Positions 1-6,814 of a DNA stretch of 19,723 nucleotides are shown piece by piece. Origin of the DNA: Prolixibacteraceae bacterium (lineage in GTDB: Bacteria; Bacteroidota; Bacteroidia; Bacteroidales; Prolixibacteraceae). Within the stretch, counting starts at the first letter, position 1; every line of letters starts with the position of its first letter. The stretch spans positions 1 through 19,723 of the forward strand of contig SKHV01000201.1 in the NCBI GenBank assembly GCA_007116765.1. The letters run 5' to 3'. The position numbers and the translations under genes were made by a program. The notes beneath the pieces were generated by a model. That model did no database searches, had not been told where the DNA came from, and saw nothing but the letters and a program-made list of their open reading frames with translations.

Positions 1-99
1 AGTATTCCTTTAGGAAAAAGCATTACCACCACTCCCGCATTCACCAACGGACGTATGTATGTGCGTGGAAACGATGTGTTGTATTGTATAGGGGAATAA
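1..99 (+). CDS. C-terminal end of a PQQ-type beta-propeller protein (partial)
   Basis: An open frame enters from the left edge and ends at TAA 97-99, giving the last 32 residues of a protein whose start lies outside the window. The visible tail contains TTPAFTNGRMYVRGNDVLYC followed by IGE. A 'TPAF.dGR.Y.RG...LYCIG' ending is typical of the last blade of PQQ-like/BamB-like beta-propellers, which Bacteroidota often export. With only 32 residues, neither substrate nor location can be given; other WD/PQQ-type propellers are possible. The next gene starts 27 bp downstream on the same strand, but no functional link is evident. Confidence 0.6.
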   Translation, partial: SIPLGKSITTTPAFTNGRMYVRGNDVLYCIGE

Positions 100-125
100 G
101 CTAATTTTAAACAAAACAGACAATC

Positions 126-371
126 ATGGATATAACAGAAAAAATAAATGAATTGATTAAACGGATTTCAACACTTGACGATCGCAGATTTGAAAAGATT
201 TACAATGAAATGATTGATATTTTGCAAAATAGAAAACCATATCAGTTAACTAACGAAGAAAGTTTTGCCATCGATCAAGCATTGGAAAACAATGAGTCTG
301 AGAGGAAGCTATCAAAACAACAAATTATTGCAGAGTCACGTGCAAAATATCCAAATTTGATATTCAAATGA
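126..371 (+). CDS. Antitoxin-like protein of a RelE/ParE-type toxin-antitoxin pair
   Basis: This is an 81-residue acidic, probably mostly helical protein. Residues 1-35 form an amphipathic helix-rich part (EKINELIKRISTLDDRRFEK). The C-terminal part, LTNEESFAIDQALENNESER followed by SKQQIIAESRAKYPNL, matches the pattern of Bacteroidota addiction-module antitoxins, where a 'sheEv...akeRYPNL' tail wraps the partner toxin. The ATG at 126 follows an A-rich leader with no Shine-Dalgarno site, which is normal for the phylum. Its TGA overlaps the ATG of the expected toxin (ATGA at 368-371), the usual translational coupling of such pairs. The toxin is now only a remnant, so this is probably an orphan antitoxin. 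The family call rests on pattern and layout, not on a search. Confidence 0.6.
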   Translation: MDITEKINELIKRISTLDDRRFEKIYNEMIDILQNRKPYQLTNEESFAIDQALENNESERKLSKQQIIAESRAKYPNLIFK

Positions 372-476
372 GAGTTGTTTATTGGAACATATTTCTATAA
401 AACAAATGATGACAACACTGTTGAATTACTTCGTTTTTGGAATAATTATCAGGATAAAAGAAAAATAAACTTTTAG
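368..476 (+). pseudogene. Remnant of a RelE/ParE-type toxin (internally deleted)
   Basis: An ATG at 368 overlaps the antitoxin stop and encodes only MRVVYWNIFL before TAA. 'MRVVYW' is the kind of start seen in RelE/ParE-type toxins. In a second frame, the same one as the antitoxin, the DNA stays open to TAG 474-476 and reads FYKTNDDNTVELLRFWNNYQ then DKRKINF. That resembles the C-terminal strand and tail of these toxins ('.iFyk..dntv.vLRfWn.yQ.p.k'). Head and tail are about 10 and 30 residues, against roughly 95-105 in the family, and lie in different frames. The simplest reading is that one internal deletion of about 60-70 codons removed the toxin's core. Confidence 0.55.
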
Positions 477-507
477 CTAAGGTTTATCGAATGTACAGGA
501 TTGTTTC

Positions 508-523
508 CAACTGCCTTCAGTTG
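508..523. repeat. Short perfect hairpin upstream of the hydB-like gene
   Basis: CAACTG-CCTT-CAGTTG is a perfect 6-bp stem with a 4-base loop. It lies between the toxin remnant and the ATG at 546 and is followed by a short pyrimidine stretch (CTTTCCTT). It may be a weak terminator for the upstream genes or a 5' leader structure for the next gene; the sequence does not decide. Confidence 0.4.
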
Positions 524-545
524 CTTTCCTTAAAACAAGAATAAT

Positions 546-2876
546 ATGTCAATAGACTTTAATCATATCGACCAAATAATTGCCGAAAAGGGAACAGCAC
601 GCAATGCGCTTATCCCCATACTGCAAGCCATTCAGAACGAATACAATTACCTGCCCGAAGAAGCCATGCGCTACGTTTGCGAAAAAACCGACATCACCCC
701 GGCACAGCTTACCGGTGTAGCGGGGTTTTACCACCAATTCCGCATGGAGCCGGCCGGCGAGCACATTGTGAAAGTGTGCGTGGGTACAGCCTGCCATGTG
801 AAAGGTGCAGGCAGAGTTTACGATGCATTCAAGCGCGAATTGAAAATCGATAAGGATAAAAGCACCGATAAAAGCGGCCAATACACGGTTTCTGAAGTGA
901 GCTGCCTGGGTTGCTGTACGCTGGCGCCGGTGGTTCAAATCGACGATATTACATACGGGCACGTACAGCCCGACCAGATTAACCAAGTATTGAACGATTT
1001 CGAAATACAAAGCAAACGAAAAAGCAAAAGCCGTTTCCGGAAACCAACGGGCGAAGAAATAAAGGGAGAAATACGCATAGGTCTGGGTTCGTGCTGCGTA
1101 GCCAGTGGTAGTGGCGAAATTCAAAAGGCCGTTGAAGAAGCAGTATCGGGACGTAACGTGAACGTGAAGCTTAAGCCTGTGGGCTGTGTAGGCATGTGCC
1201 ACCAGGTTCCACTGGTTGAAATTGTGCCGCTTTCGAAAGAACCCATACTTTATTCAAAAGTAAAAGCCGAAGATGTTCAGGGCATTATCGATACTCACTT
1301 TAAACCCGATGGTTTTCTAAAAAAACTGGAAATGAAAGTAGGCAATTTAATCGACAGCCTGCAAACCGACGAGCATTGGGAAGGTGTTGAGCGCTATGCC
1401 CTCGATGTGCGCGACAAACCTGTTTCGCAATTCCTAGGCAAACAAATACCCATAGCCACCGAAAACCGGGGCGACATAAACCCGCTCGATTTTGATGAAT
1501 ACGTGAAACTGGGCGGTTTCGAAGCCTACAATAAAACCCGTGCTATGAAACCTGCCGAAGTTATTGATCTGGTTTCCAATAGCGGGTTGAAAGGCCGTGG
1601 CGGCGGTGGTTTCCCAACCGGGTTAAAATGGAAAGCCGTTGTTGCACAAAAATCTGATATAAAATACCTCATTTGCAACGGCGACGAAGGCGACCCCGGA
1701 GCGTTTATGGATCGCATGTTGCTCGAATCGTACCCCTACCGGGTAATAGAAGGCATGATGATTGGTGCTTATGCCGTGGAAGCTTCACATTGTTATTTCT
1801 ATATAAGGGCAGAATACCCGCTGGCAGTGAAGCGCATACGCGAAGCCCTGCAAATATGTAAAGAAAAAGGCATTGTGGGCAAGGACAGCCCCCTGCATAT
1901 TGAAATGGAAATATACGAAGGCGCCGGAGCCTTTGTTTGTGGCGAAGAAACTGCCCTTATCAAATCTATCGAGGGCGAACGCGGCTTCCCGAAAGCACGC
2001 CCGCCATTCCCCGCCCAAAAAGGATTATGGGGAAAGCCAACGTTGGTAAATAATACCGAAACATGGGCCATGTTGCCATTTATTTTGAAGCACGGTGCCG
2101 AAAGGTTCAGGGCCATAGGCAGCGAAAACAGCAAAGGCACTAAGGTTTTCTCACTTGCCGGGAAAATTGCACGCGGCGGGCTAATTGAAGTGCCCATGGG
2201 CATTACCATGCGCGAAATTGTTGAAGTAATTGGCGGTGGAGTGGCCAATGGCAAAAAGCTTAAAGCTGTGCAAATTGGAGGTCCATCGGGTGGTTGTATA
2301 CCGCACTGGCTGGCCGATACCCCGGTCGATTTTGCATCGCTGGCCAAACTGGGGGCCATGATGGGCTCGGGCGGATTGGTAGTGCTCGACGAAACCGACT
2401 GCATGGTGGATATTGCCCGCTATTTCCTTTCGTTCACGCAAGAGGAATCGTGTGGAAAATGCACATTCTGCCGGGTGGGCACCAAGCGCATGCTCGACAT
2501 TATGGAGAAAATCACTCAAGGAAAAGGAAAAACCGAAGACCTTGCCGAACTGGAAAAAATTGCCGAATGGACGGTAAAAGGCAGCCTTTGTAATTTGGGA
2601 AAAACTGCGCCCAATCCCATACTCACCACCCTGCGTTATTTCCGCGACGAGTACGAAGCGCACATTAAGGGCGTGTGCCCTACTGGCGGCTGCAAAGCCA
2701 TGGTAAAATATACCGTGAACGACAAGTGCATTGGCTGTACGCTATGTGCACAAAAGTGCCCGGTAAAGGCCATACCGTTTGCCCCGCACGAGAAACATGA
2801 AATTGATCAGGAGTTGTGCATAAAATGCGACAGCTGCGTGCAGGTTTGCCCGTATGAGGCCATTGATGTGAAGTAG
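546..2876 (+). CDS. NADH-linked flavo-iron-sulfur oxidoreductase: NuoE/HydC-NuoF/HydB fusion with C-terminal ferredoxin
   Basis: The protein has 776 residues and five modules. Residues 1-150 are a NuoE-like thioredoxin-fold [2Fe-2S] domain (C78, C83, C120, C124). Residues 170-255 are a second thioredoxin-like domain (C183/C184, C214, C218). Residues 310-530 are the NuoF FMN/NADH-binding domain, with GRGGGGFPTG at 350-359 and NGDEGDPGAFMDR at 378-390. An SLBB region leads to the N3-type [4Fe-4S] site (C636, C639, C642, C682). Residues 720-776 are a 2[4Fe-4S] ferredoxin (C728/731/734/738 and C758/761/764/768). This is the domain order of HydB of electron-bifurcating hydrogenases and HndC-type NADP-reducing enzymes, here with HydC/NuoE fused in front. 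It should pass electrons between NAD(P)H and ferredoxin or a catalytic partner in the cytoplasm. No hydA, fdh or other nuo gene is adjacent, so the partner is unknown. The ATG at 546 gives a complete NuoE start. Confidence 0.85.
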   Translation: MSIDFNHIDQIIAEKGTARNALIPILQAIQNEYNYLPEEAMRYVCEKTDITPAQLTGVAGFYHQFRMEPAGEHIVKVCVGTACHVKGAGRVYDAFKRELKIDKDKSTDKSGQYTVSEVSCLGCCTLAPVVQIDDITYGHVQPDQINQVLNDFEIQSKRKSKSRFRKPTGEEIKGEIRIGLGSCCVASGSGEIQKAVEEAVSGRNVNVKLKPVGCVGMCHQVPLVEIVPLSKEPILYSKVKAEDVQGIIDTHFKPDGFLKKLEMKVGNLIDSLQTDEHWEGVERYALDVRDKPVSQFLGKQIPIATENRGDINPLDFDEYVKLGGFEAYNKTRAMKPAEVIDLVSNSGLKGRGGGGFPTGLKWKAVVAQKSDIKYLICNGDEGDPGAFMDRMLLESYPYRVIEGMMIGAYAVEASHCYFYIRAEYPLAVKRIREALQICKEKGIVGKDSPLHIEMEIYEGAGAFVCGEETALIKSIEGERGFPKARPPFPAQKGLWGKPTLVNNTETWAMLPFILKHGAERFRAIGSENSKGTKVFSLAGKIARGGLIEVPMGITMREIVEVIGGGVANGKKLKAVQIGGPSGGCIPHWLADTPVDFASLAKLGAMMGSGGLVVLDETDCMVDIARYFLSFTQEESCGKCTFCRVGTKRMLDIMEKITQGKGKTEDLAELEKIAEWTVKGSLCNLGKTAPNPILTTLRYFRDEYEAHIKGVCPTGGCKAMVKYTVNDKCIGCTLCAQKCPVKAIPFAPHEKHEIDQELCIKCDSCVQVCPYEAIDVK

Positions 2877-2883
2877 TATTTAG

Positions 2884-2961
2884 CAATAGCGGGGCGACCT
2901 TACCCGTGTGCCCATAAAAGCAAAATTGTAATTAAGAAAAATTTCGTGCGATCCGCTATTG
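2884..2961. repeat. Inverted repeat in the convergent gap
   Basis: CAATAGCGG (2884-2892) and CCGCTATTG (2953-2961) are perfect 9-bp inverted arms separated by 60 bp. They sit in the 125-bp gap between the convergent hydB-like and algH genes. The loop is A/T-rich with no obvious inner stem. The position would suit a termination or transcript-end structure, but the long loop makes an intrinsic terminator unlikely. Confidence 0.35.
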
Positions 2962-3001
2962 ATCCCTTTCAGGCGCAAGTTGTTTATGCTGTTCGAGTAA
3001 C

Positions 3002-3583
3002 CTAATTCATGCCCGGATTTTCGGGGAAATTTTGCCATAAGCGATACTTACCGCCTTGCTTTAGCACCATTTCCTTCCATAATTTTACGTTGCTTTTGAA
3101 TACCATCTCGGGACTGATATCGCCCACTAACCACGAGTCTTCGTTCAGTTCTTCTTTCAACTGGTCTTTATCCCAGCCCGAATAACCCAAAAAGAACCTG
3201 ATTTGATTTTTACCGGCAACACCAGTATTTACGATGGTTTTCAGATGTTCAAAGTCGCCACCCCAGAATAAATCATTGCTTACTTTTATGCTTCCGGGTA
3301 TTAAATCGCCTAAACTATGAACATAATAAAGTGTATCGATACTCACTGGACCTCCAAGGTAAATTGATCCTTTGTAACCGGGAAATTCTTCATAAAATTC
3401 ATCTACGGGAAAATCGACCGGCTTATTCAAAATGAACCCAACCGAACCTTCGTTGTTATGCTCGGTAAGCAGTACAATGGAACGGTTAAAATAGCTTCCC
3501 GGCAAAAAAGGTTCGGCAATTAAGACTTTCCCCTTTCGCGGTTTCACATTATTGGTTTCTATTTTAAACAAGTTGTGATTCAT
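3002..3583 (-). CDS. algH: YqgE/AlgH family protein
   Basis: This member of the YqgE/AlgH (DUF179/UPF0301) family has about 193 residues. Family hallmarks are PRKGKVLIAEPFLPGSYFNR near the start, SIVLLTEHNNEGSVGFILNK, then YLGGPV, and later FFLGYSGWDKDQLKEEL and SWLV. The molecular function of the family is unsettled; in Pseudomonas AlgH was linked to alginate regulation. The protein should be a single-domain soluble cytoplasmic one. I place the start at 3583 because MNHNLFKIETNNVKPRKG fits the usual N-terminus; ATGs at 3607 and 3589 are alternatives adding 8 or 2 residues. It is the last gene of the minus-strand cluster, about 100 bp after the PagL-like gene. TTTG (3634-3631) and TATATTG (3611-3605) upstream could be a weak promoter of its own. 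Confidence 0.88.
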   Translation of the reverse strand: MNHNLFKIETNNVKPRKGKVLIAEPFLPGSYFNRSIVLLTEHNNEGSVGFILNKPVDFPVDEFYEEFPGYKGSIYLGGPVSIDTLYYVHSLGDLIPGSIKVSNDLFWGGDFEHLKTIVNTGVAGKNQIRFFLGYSGWDKDQLKEELNEDSWLVGDISPEMVFKSNVKLWKEMVLKQGGKYRLWQNFPENPGMN

Positions 3584-3685
3584 TATCATTGTATTACAAG
3601 TAAGCAATATATAAAAAACTTGTTATAAAACAAATTCATTTTTGTTAAAGGTTAAAGATAATAGAATGATCTGCTCAGAAATCCA

Positions 3686-4813
3686 CTACTTTGAAAGATT
3701 TATGTCGAAAATCATTCCCAGCTCCAGATATTCGGCTTTTATATAATGCGATTTAAGGCTAAAGGTGGTGCGAGCCCATGGTGCAATGTAGTATCCAATG
3801 CCAAAGCGGGATATAATACAATCTATATCGAAACGACTGTAAAGCACTTTATCGAAAGGCAGATTGTGTATGTAAACACCAAACTGAGTCAGGATAGTGA
3901 ACTTATTGATCAAAAACTCGTGCGATAGCAAAGCAGCATGCATTATTAAGTCAGTTCCCGATTCGTAACGACGAGTATAAACCCCGGTAATAGCTTGGTT
4001 ATAGCTCAATTCATAAGCAATTCCTACTCTACGCTTGTAACCCGCACGGTAATACAATGCAGGAGAAATCAACACTTCATGATACACATTGTTTGGGTTT
4101 AGCAACATTTTGCGGCCTCCCGCCACGTAAACATTCAACAGCCAGTTACGCTCATAATCAAAAACCTTATTGTGCTCAAGGCTCTCCACATAATTGGGCT
4201 GATATCGTAATCCGAGCTTCATTCCCGGAATAATGTTCAGCCCATAATTGGGCCAGCCCACAGCACCGTTTGAATAGTGAATAATACCTGCCGAAGCAAA
4301 CAAATCGAGGTGCTTCCCTGCATTAAATGTATTTTCTAAGTACAGACCAAAAAATGCATTCCCCGATGAGCCGGTGGCAAAATTATGCGGATTGTCTTCG
4401 GCATGATAAGGGTTTATTCCATACGAAAAACCAAGATCGACCTCTAGGTTGAGCTGCCAAACGGGTGTAGTTAACTGCGGAAAATTAGTGAAAAAGTAGA
4501 GCGCGAAAGGGCTGCCCAATATGTCGGTTTGAAATGTACTCCAGTTTAAACCAAGCCCATACGACGGATATCGGAATGCTACTTGCCAAGGCTGTTTTCC
4601 CACCGATTGCCAACCCAGCTTAGCTTCAACGCCACGGTAAGGATAACTAAGGTTTTCGAGAATTGGGCTGTGAGGTTTATTTTCGCCTACCATGTAATTT
4701 AGAGAAACAAACCACGGAGTAGAAACAATTTCGGTGTTTTGAGCTGAAGACTTTTTTAACATCAGACTGAAAAGCACAAACAGCAGCAAAGGGGTAATTT
4801 TGAAATGGCTCAT
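3686..4813 (-). CDS. PagL-like acyloxyacyl hydrolase (lipid A 3-O-deacylase family), outer-membrane barrel
   Basis: The protein has 375 residues. Residues 1-24 form a signal peptide (basic start, LLLFVLFSLML core, SSA/QN cleavage), and many alternating strands follow, as in outer-membrane barrels. The key motif is IIHYSNGAVGWPNYGLN, with His179 and Ser181 in the H-x-S arrangement of PagL-type lipid A deacylases, followed by 'PN.G.N'. An obvious third catalytic Glu is not visible at the expected distance; Asn193 occupies that place. The protein is more than twice as long as Pseudomonas PagL, and its second half (about 210-375) is also strand-rich, so it may form a bigger or doubled barrel. The substrate is inferred to be lipid A or another acylated envelope lipid. 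Its ATG overlaps the stop of the FtsB-like gene by 4 bp (ATGA), implying coupled translation. Confidence 0.7.
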   Translation of the reverse strand: MSHFKITPLLLFVLFSLMLKKSSAQNTEIVSTPWFVSLNYMVGENKPHSPILENLSYPYRGVEAKLGWQSVGKQPWQVAFRYPSYGLGLNWSTFQTDILGSPFALYFFTNFPQLTTPVWQLNLEVDLGFSYGINPYHAEDNPHNFATGSSGNAFFGLYLENTFNAGKHLDLFASAGIIHYSNGAVGWPNYGLNIIPGMKLGLRYQPNYVESLEHNKVFDYERNWLLNVYVAGGRKMLLNPNNVYHEVLISPALYYRAGYKRRVGIAYELSYNQAITGVYTRRYESGTDLIMHAALLSHEFLINKFTILTQFGVYIHNLPFDKVLYSRFDIDCIISRFGIGYYIAPWARTTFSLKSHYIKAEYLELGMIFDINLSK

Positions 4814-5106
4814 TCTTCAATTATTACAAACACATCTTCGCTGTCTTTCTTCAACAAAAATTCTTCACGGGCAAATCGCTCCAGTTCGTCGGGATCGTTT
4901 TGCAATATACAGAGTTTCTCTTTGTCTCGTTCAATTTTATTTTGAAGATATTCACGTTCTTTCTTTAGTGCTTCCAGCTTCTTGCTGTCGTTTCGTATAC
5001 GACTCAACTTATAATCATCAAAAAACAACATCCACATCAAAAAAACAAGTATTATGCTCAATGGTACTTTATACTTCTTTATGAATATGAATATTTGTTG
5101 TTTCAT
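4810..5106 (-). CDS. FtsB/DivIC-family septum formation initiator
   Basis: This 98-residue protein has the standard bitopic layout of cell-division proteins of the FtsB/DivIC family. It has a short basic cytoplasmic head (1-12), one transmembrane helix (about 13-29, VPLSIILVFLMWMLFF), and a charged coiled coil (about 34-70, ending KIERDKEKL). The signature DPDELERFAREEF follows at 71-83, then a beta tail EDVFVIIEE. Homologues link the divisome subcomplex (with FtsL and FtsQ) to septal wall synthesis in the periplasm. It ends inside the start of the PagL-like gene and has a good promoter match 12 nt ahead of the predicted leader end, so it may begin a subtranscript. Whether FtsB or DivIC is the better name cannot be told from sequence alone. 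Confidence 0.85.
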   Translation of the reverse strand: MKQQIFIFIKKYKVPLSIILVFLMWMLFFDDYKLSRIRNDSKKLEALKKEREYLQNKIERDKEKLCILQNDPDELERFAREEFLLKKDSEDVFVIIEE

Positions 5107-5124
5107 TTTCGAGTTTACTTTTTA

Positions 5125-5156
5125 CAAAACTAATATAATTCCTTCATTAGTATAAA
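5125..5156 (-). promoter_or_regulatory. Predicted Bacteroidota-type promoter for ftsB-like/pagL-like genes
   Basis: On the minus strand TAGTTTTG (5132-5125) is an exact match to the TAnnTTTG -7 element. TTTA (5156-5153) lies 20 nt upstream in place of the TTTG -33 box. The start of transcription would fall near 5118, leaving a leader of about 12 nt before the ATG at 5106. It would uncouple the last division/envelope genes from the upstream part of the cluster. Confidence 0.5.
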
Positions 5157-5193
5157 TACAAAATACTAATAAATACACCCATGAAACGAATAA

Positions 5194-5799
5194 TTATCGT
5201 GATAAAAGTTTCTCAATAAAATGTGACAATAACGAAAAGTCGGCCAAAAGCGGATATATAAAGCCAAAAACCGCACCCGAAAAGTGCGCATCGTGTCCCA
5301 CGTTATCCACATTTCGTTTCCCCATATAAATGCTATAAATAAGGTAAAGAATTCCGAAAACGATTCCCGGAATTGGTATTATGCCAAAAAACCACAGTTT
5401 GCTCCAGGGGTCGAAAAAAATAGAAGTGAAAACCACGGCCATTACTGCACCCGATGCACCTACTGCACTATAATACACATTTTTACGGTACTTATAAATT
5501 GAATATATGCTGGAAAAAACCAAACTAAGCAGGTACAACAAGACGAAATGCAATGAGGCATTTGCCCCAAAAATTATTTGGAAATAGCCCTCGGTTATTT
5601 GCCCAAACATAAAAAGCACATACATGTTGATGAGCAAATGTGGCCAATCGGCATGAATGAGCGCATGCGTCAAAACCCGGTAATACTGATGCTTTTGCAA
5701 AAGCAAATAGGGCTTCATTGCAAACTTATCGACTAAATGCCTGTTTGAAAAGGCATATATCGAGACAGCTATGGTGATAAGGATAATGATTAACGACAT
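5194..5799 (-). CDS. Rhomboid family intramembrane serine protease
   Basis: The 201-residue polytopic membrane protein carries the rhomboid catalytic signature. GASG places the nucleophile Ser116 in a transmembrane helix, and HDAHFSGAVFGF places the catalytic His at 172 in the last helix with the GxxxG-like packing motif. An upstream HADWPHLLIN stretch (H49, H54, N58) supplies the oxyanion-hole-type His/Asn residues. About six transmembrane segments are visible, the basic six-helix form without extra domains. Rhomboids cut single-pass membrane proteins within the bilayer; the substrate here is unknown. Its ATG shares one base with the holA stop (TAATG), so the two are probably co-translated. 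Confidence 0.88.
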   Translation of the reverse strand: MSLIIILITIAVSIYAFSNRHLVDKFAMKPYLLLQKHQYYRVLTHALIHADWPHLLINMYVLFMFGQITEGYFQIIFGANASLHFVLLYLLSLVFSSIYSIYKYRKNVYYSAVGASGAVMAVVFTSIFFDPWSKLWFFGIIPIPGIVFGILYLIYSIYMGKRNVDNVGHDAHFSGAVFGFIYPLLADFSLLSHFIEKLLSR

Positions 5800-6800
5800 T
5801 AATGTAGAATTTTAAATATGAGTTCGCGTTGAAGATCTCCCGATGAAGCAGAAACGTTGCCAATACCCTTCGATTTCATATCGTATTCGCGAAGTAATGA
5901 AATAATTTCAACCACTTTTTTAGGGGAATAATTACGAGCGGCAGAAATGTACTGATTTAAAAAGAACTCCTGCACTCCTAGTACGCTTCTTAAATTTCCG
6001 GGCGATTTATCGGGCGTTAAATGATATTTAAGCAAACGTGTAAAATAATTCACAAGCGATGCCATTGTTCGCTGTATAGGGTTTAACGAAGGATTGGATC
6101 CAAAATAATTGATGATACGATTGGCTTTAAACACATCCTTCTGCCCTAGTGCATTTTGCAGTTCAAACACATTAAAATCTTTACTAATCCCAATGTTCTT
6201 TTCAATATCGGTGCTTGTAATGGTTGAGCCTTCAGGCAATAAAATCATCAGTTTTTCCAACTCATTAACCACCTTACTGATATCGGTTCCTAAAAATTCG
6301 GCCAACATGCCCAGTGCTTTGTGCTCCACCTTGTAATTCTTCGAGCTACAATAGGCTTGTATCCATGGCATTAATTTGTTTTCGTAAATCTTTTTCGATT
6401 CAAAAACTACTCCTTTTTCAGCTGCAGCTTTTAAGAATTTTTTCCTTTTATCAAGCGATTTATACTTGTGACAAATAACCAGAATTGTCGACAATAAGGG
6501 CTTTTGTATGTACGTAAGCAATTCATCTTCAATATCCTTTAAGTTTTGAGCCTCTTTTACAATTACTACCTGAGTAGCTGCCATCATTGGAAATCGTTTT
6601 GCGGCAGTAAGAATTGTATCGGCAGAGGTGTCCTTTCCGTAAAGAATGGTTTGGTTGAAGCTGCGTTCGGCTTCGTCAAGCACATTTTGGGCTATGTAAT
6701 CCGAAATTTTATCGATAAAATACGATTCTTCACCCATGAGTACATATACCGGGTGATATATATTTTTTTCGAGATTTTTTATAATTGTGTTGAAATCCAT
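5799..6800 (-). CDS. holA: DNA polymerase III subunit delta
   Basis: At 333 residues this has the usual length of the delta subunit, which opens the beta sliding clamp within the clamp-loader complex. The N-terminus is characteristic (HPVYVLMGEESYFIDKISDY), with an AAA+-like but non-ATPase fold over about 1-210. Within it lie RFPMMAATQVVIVKEAQNL, the family segment 'LGTDISKVVNELEKL' and 'DVFELQNALG'. A helical collar domain fills the C-terminus (SLVNYFTRLLKYH onward). The start at 6800 lies 14 bp after the AMP nucleosidase gene, and the stop overlaps the rhomboid start by one base, so it sits in the middle of one transcript. Function is well supported by family knowledge. Confidence 0.92.
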   Translation of the reverse strand: MDFNTIIKNLEKNIYHPVYVLMGEESYFIDKISDYIAQNVLDEAERSFNQTILYGKDTSADTILTAAKRFPMMAATQVVIVKEAQNLKDIEDELLTYIQKPLLSTILVICHKYKSLDKRKKFLKAAAEKGVVFESKKIYENKLMPWIQAYCSSKNYKVEHKALGMLAEFLGTDISKVVNELEKLMILLPEGSTITSTDIEKNIGISKDFNVFELQNALGQKDVFKANRIINYFGSNPSLNPIQRTMASLVNYFTRLLKYHLTPDKSPGNLRSVLGVQEFFLNQYISAARNYSPKKVVEIISLLREYDMKSKGIGNVSASSGDLQRELIFKILH

Positions 6801-6814
6801 AGTTTACGGTCGTT

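Noticed and set aside
549..1202. Long open frame antisense to the hydB-like gene
   Set aside because: It is the codon-bias shadow of a strongly conserved plus-strand gene; the translation has no recognisable domain. The same holds for the other frames opposite or inside the xyl, GH43 and DUF1846 genes.
546..2876. Complex I (Nuo) subunits NuoE and NuoF
   Set aside because: The second thioredoxin-like domain and the C-terminal 2[4Fe-4S] ferredoxin are features of HydB/HndC-type proteins, and no other nuo genes are present.
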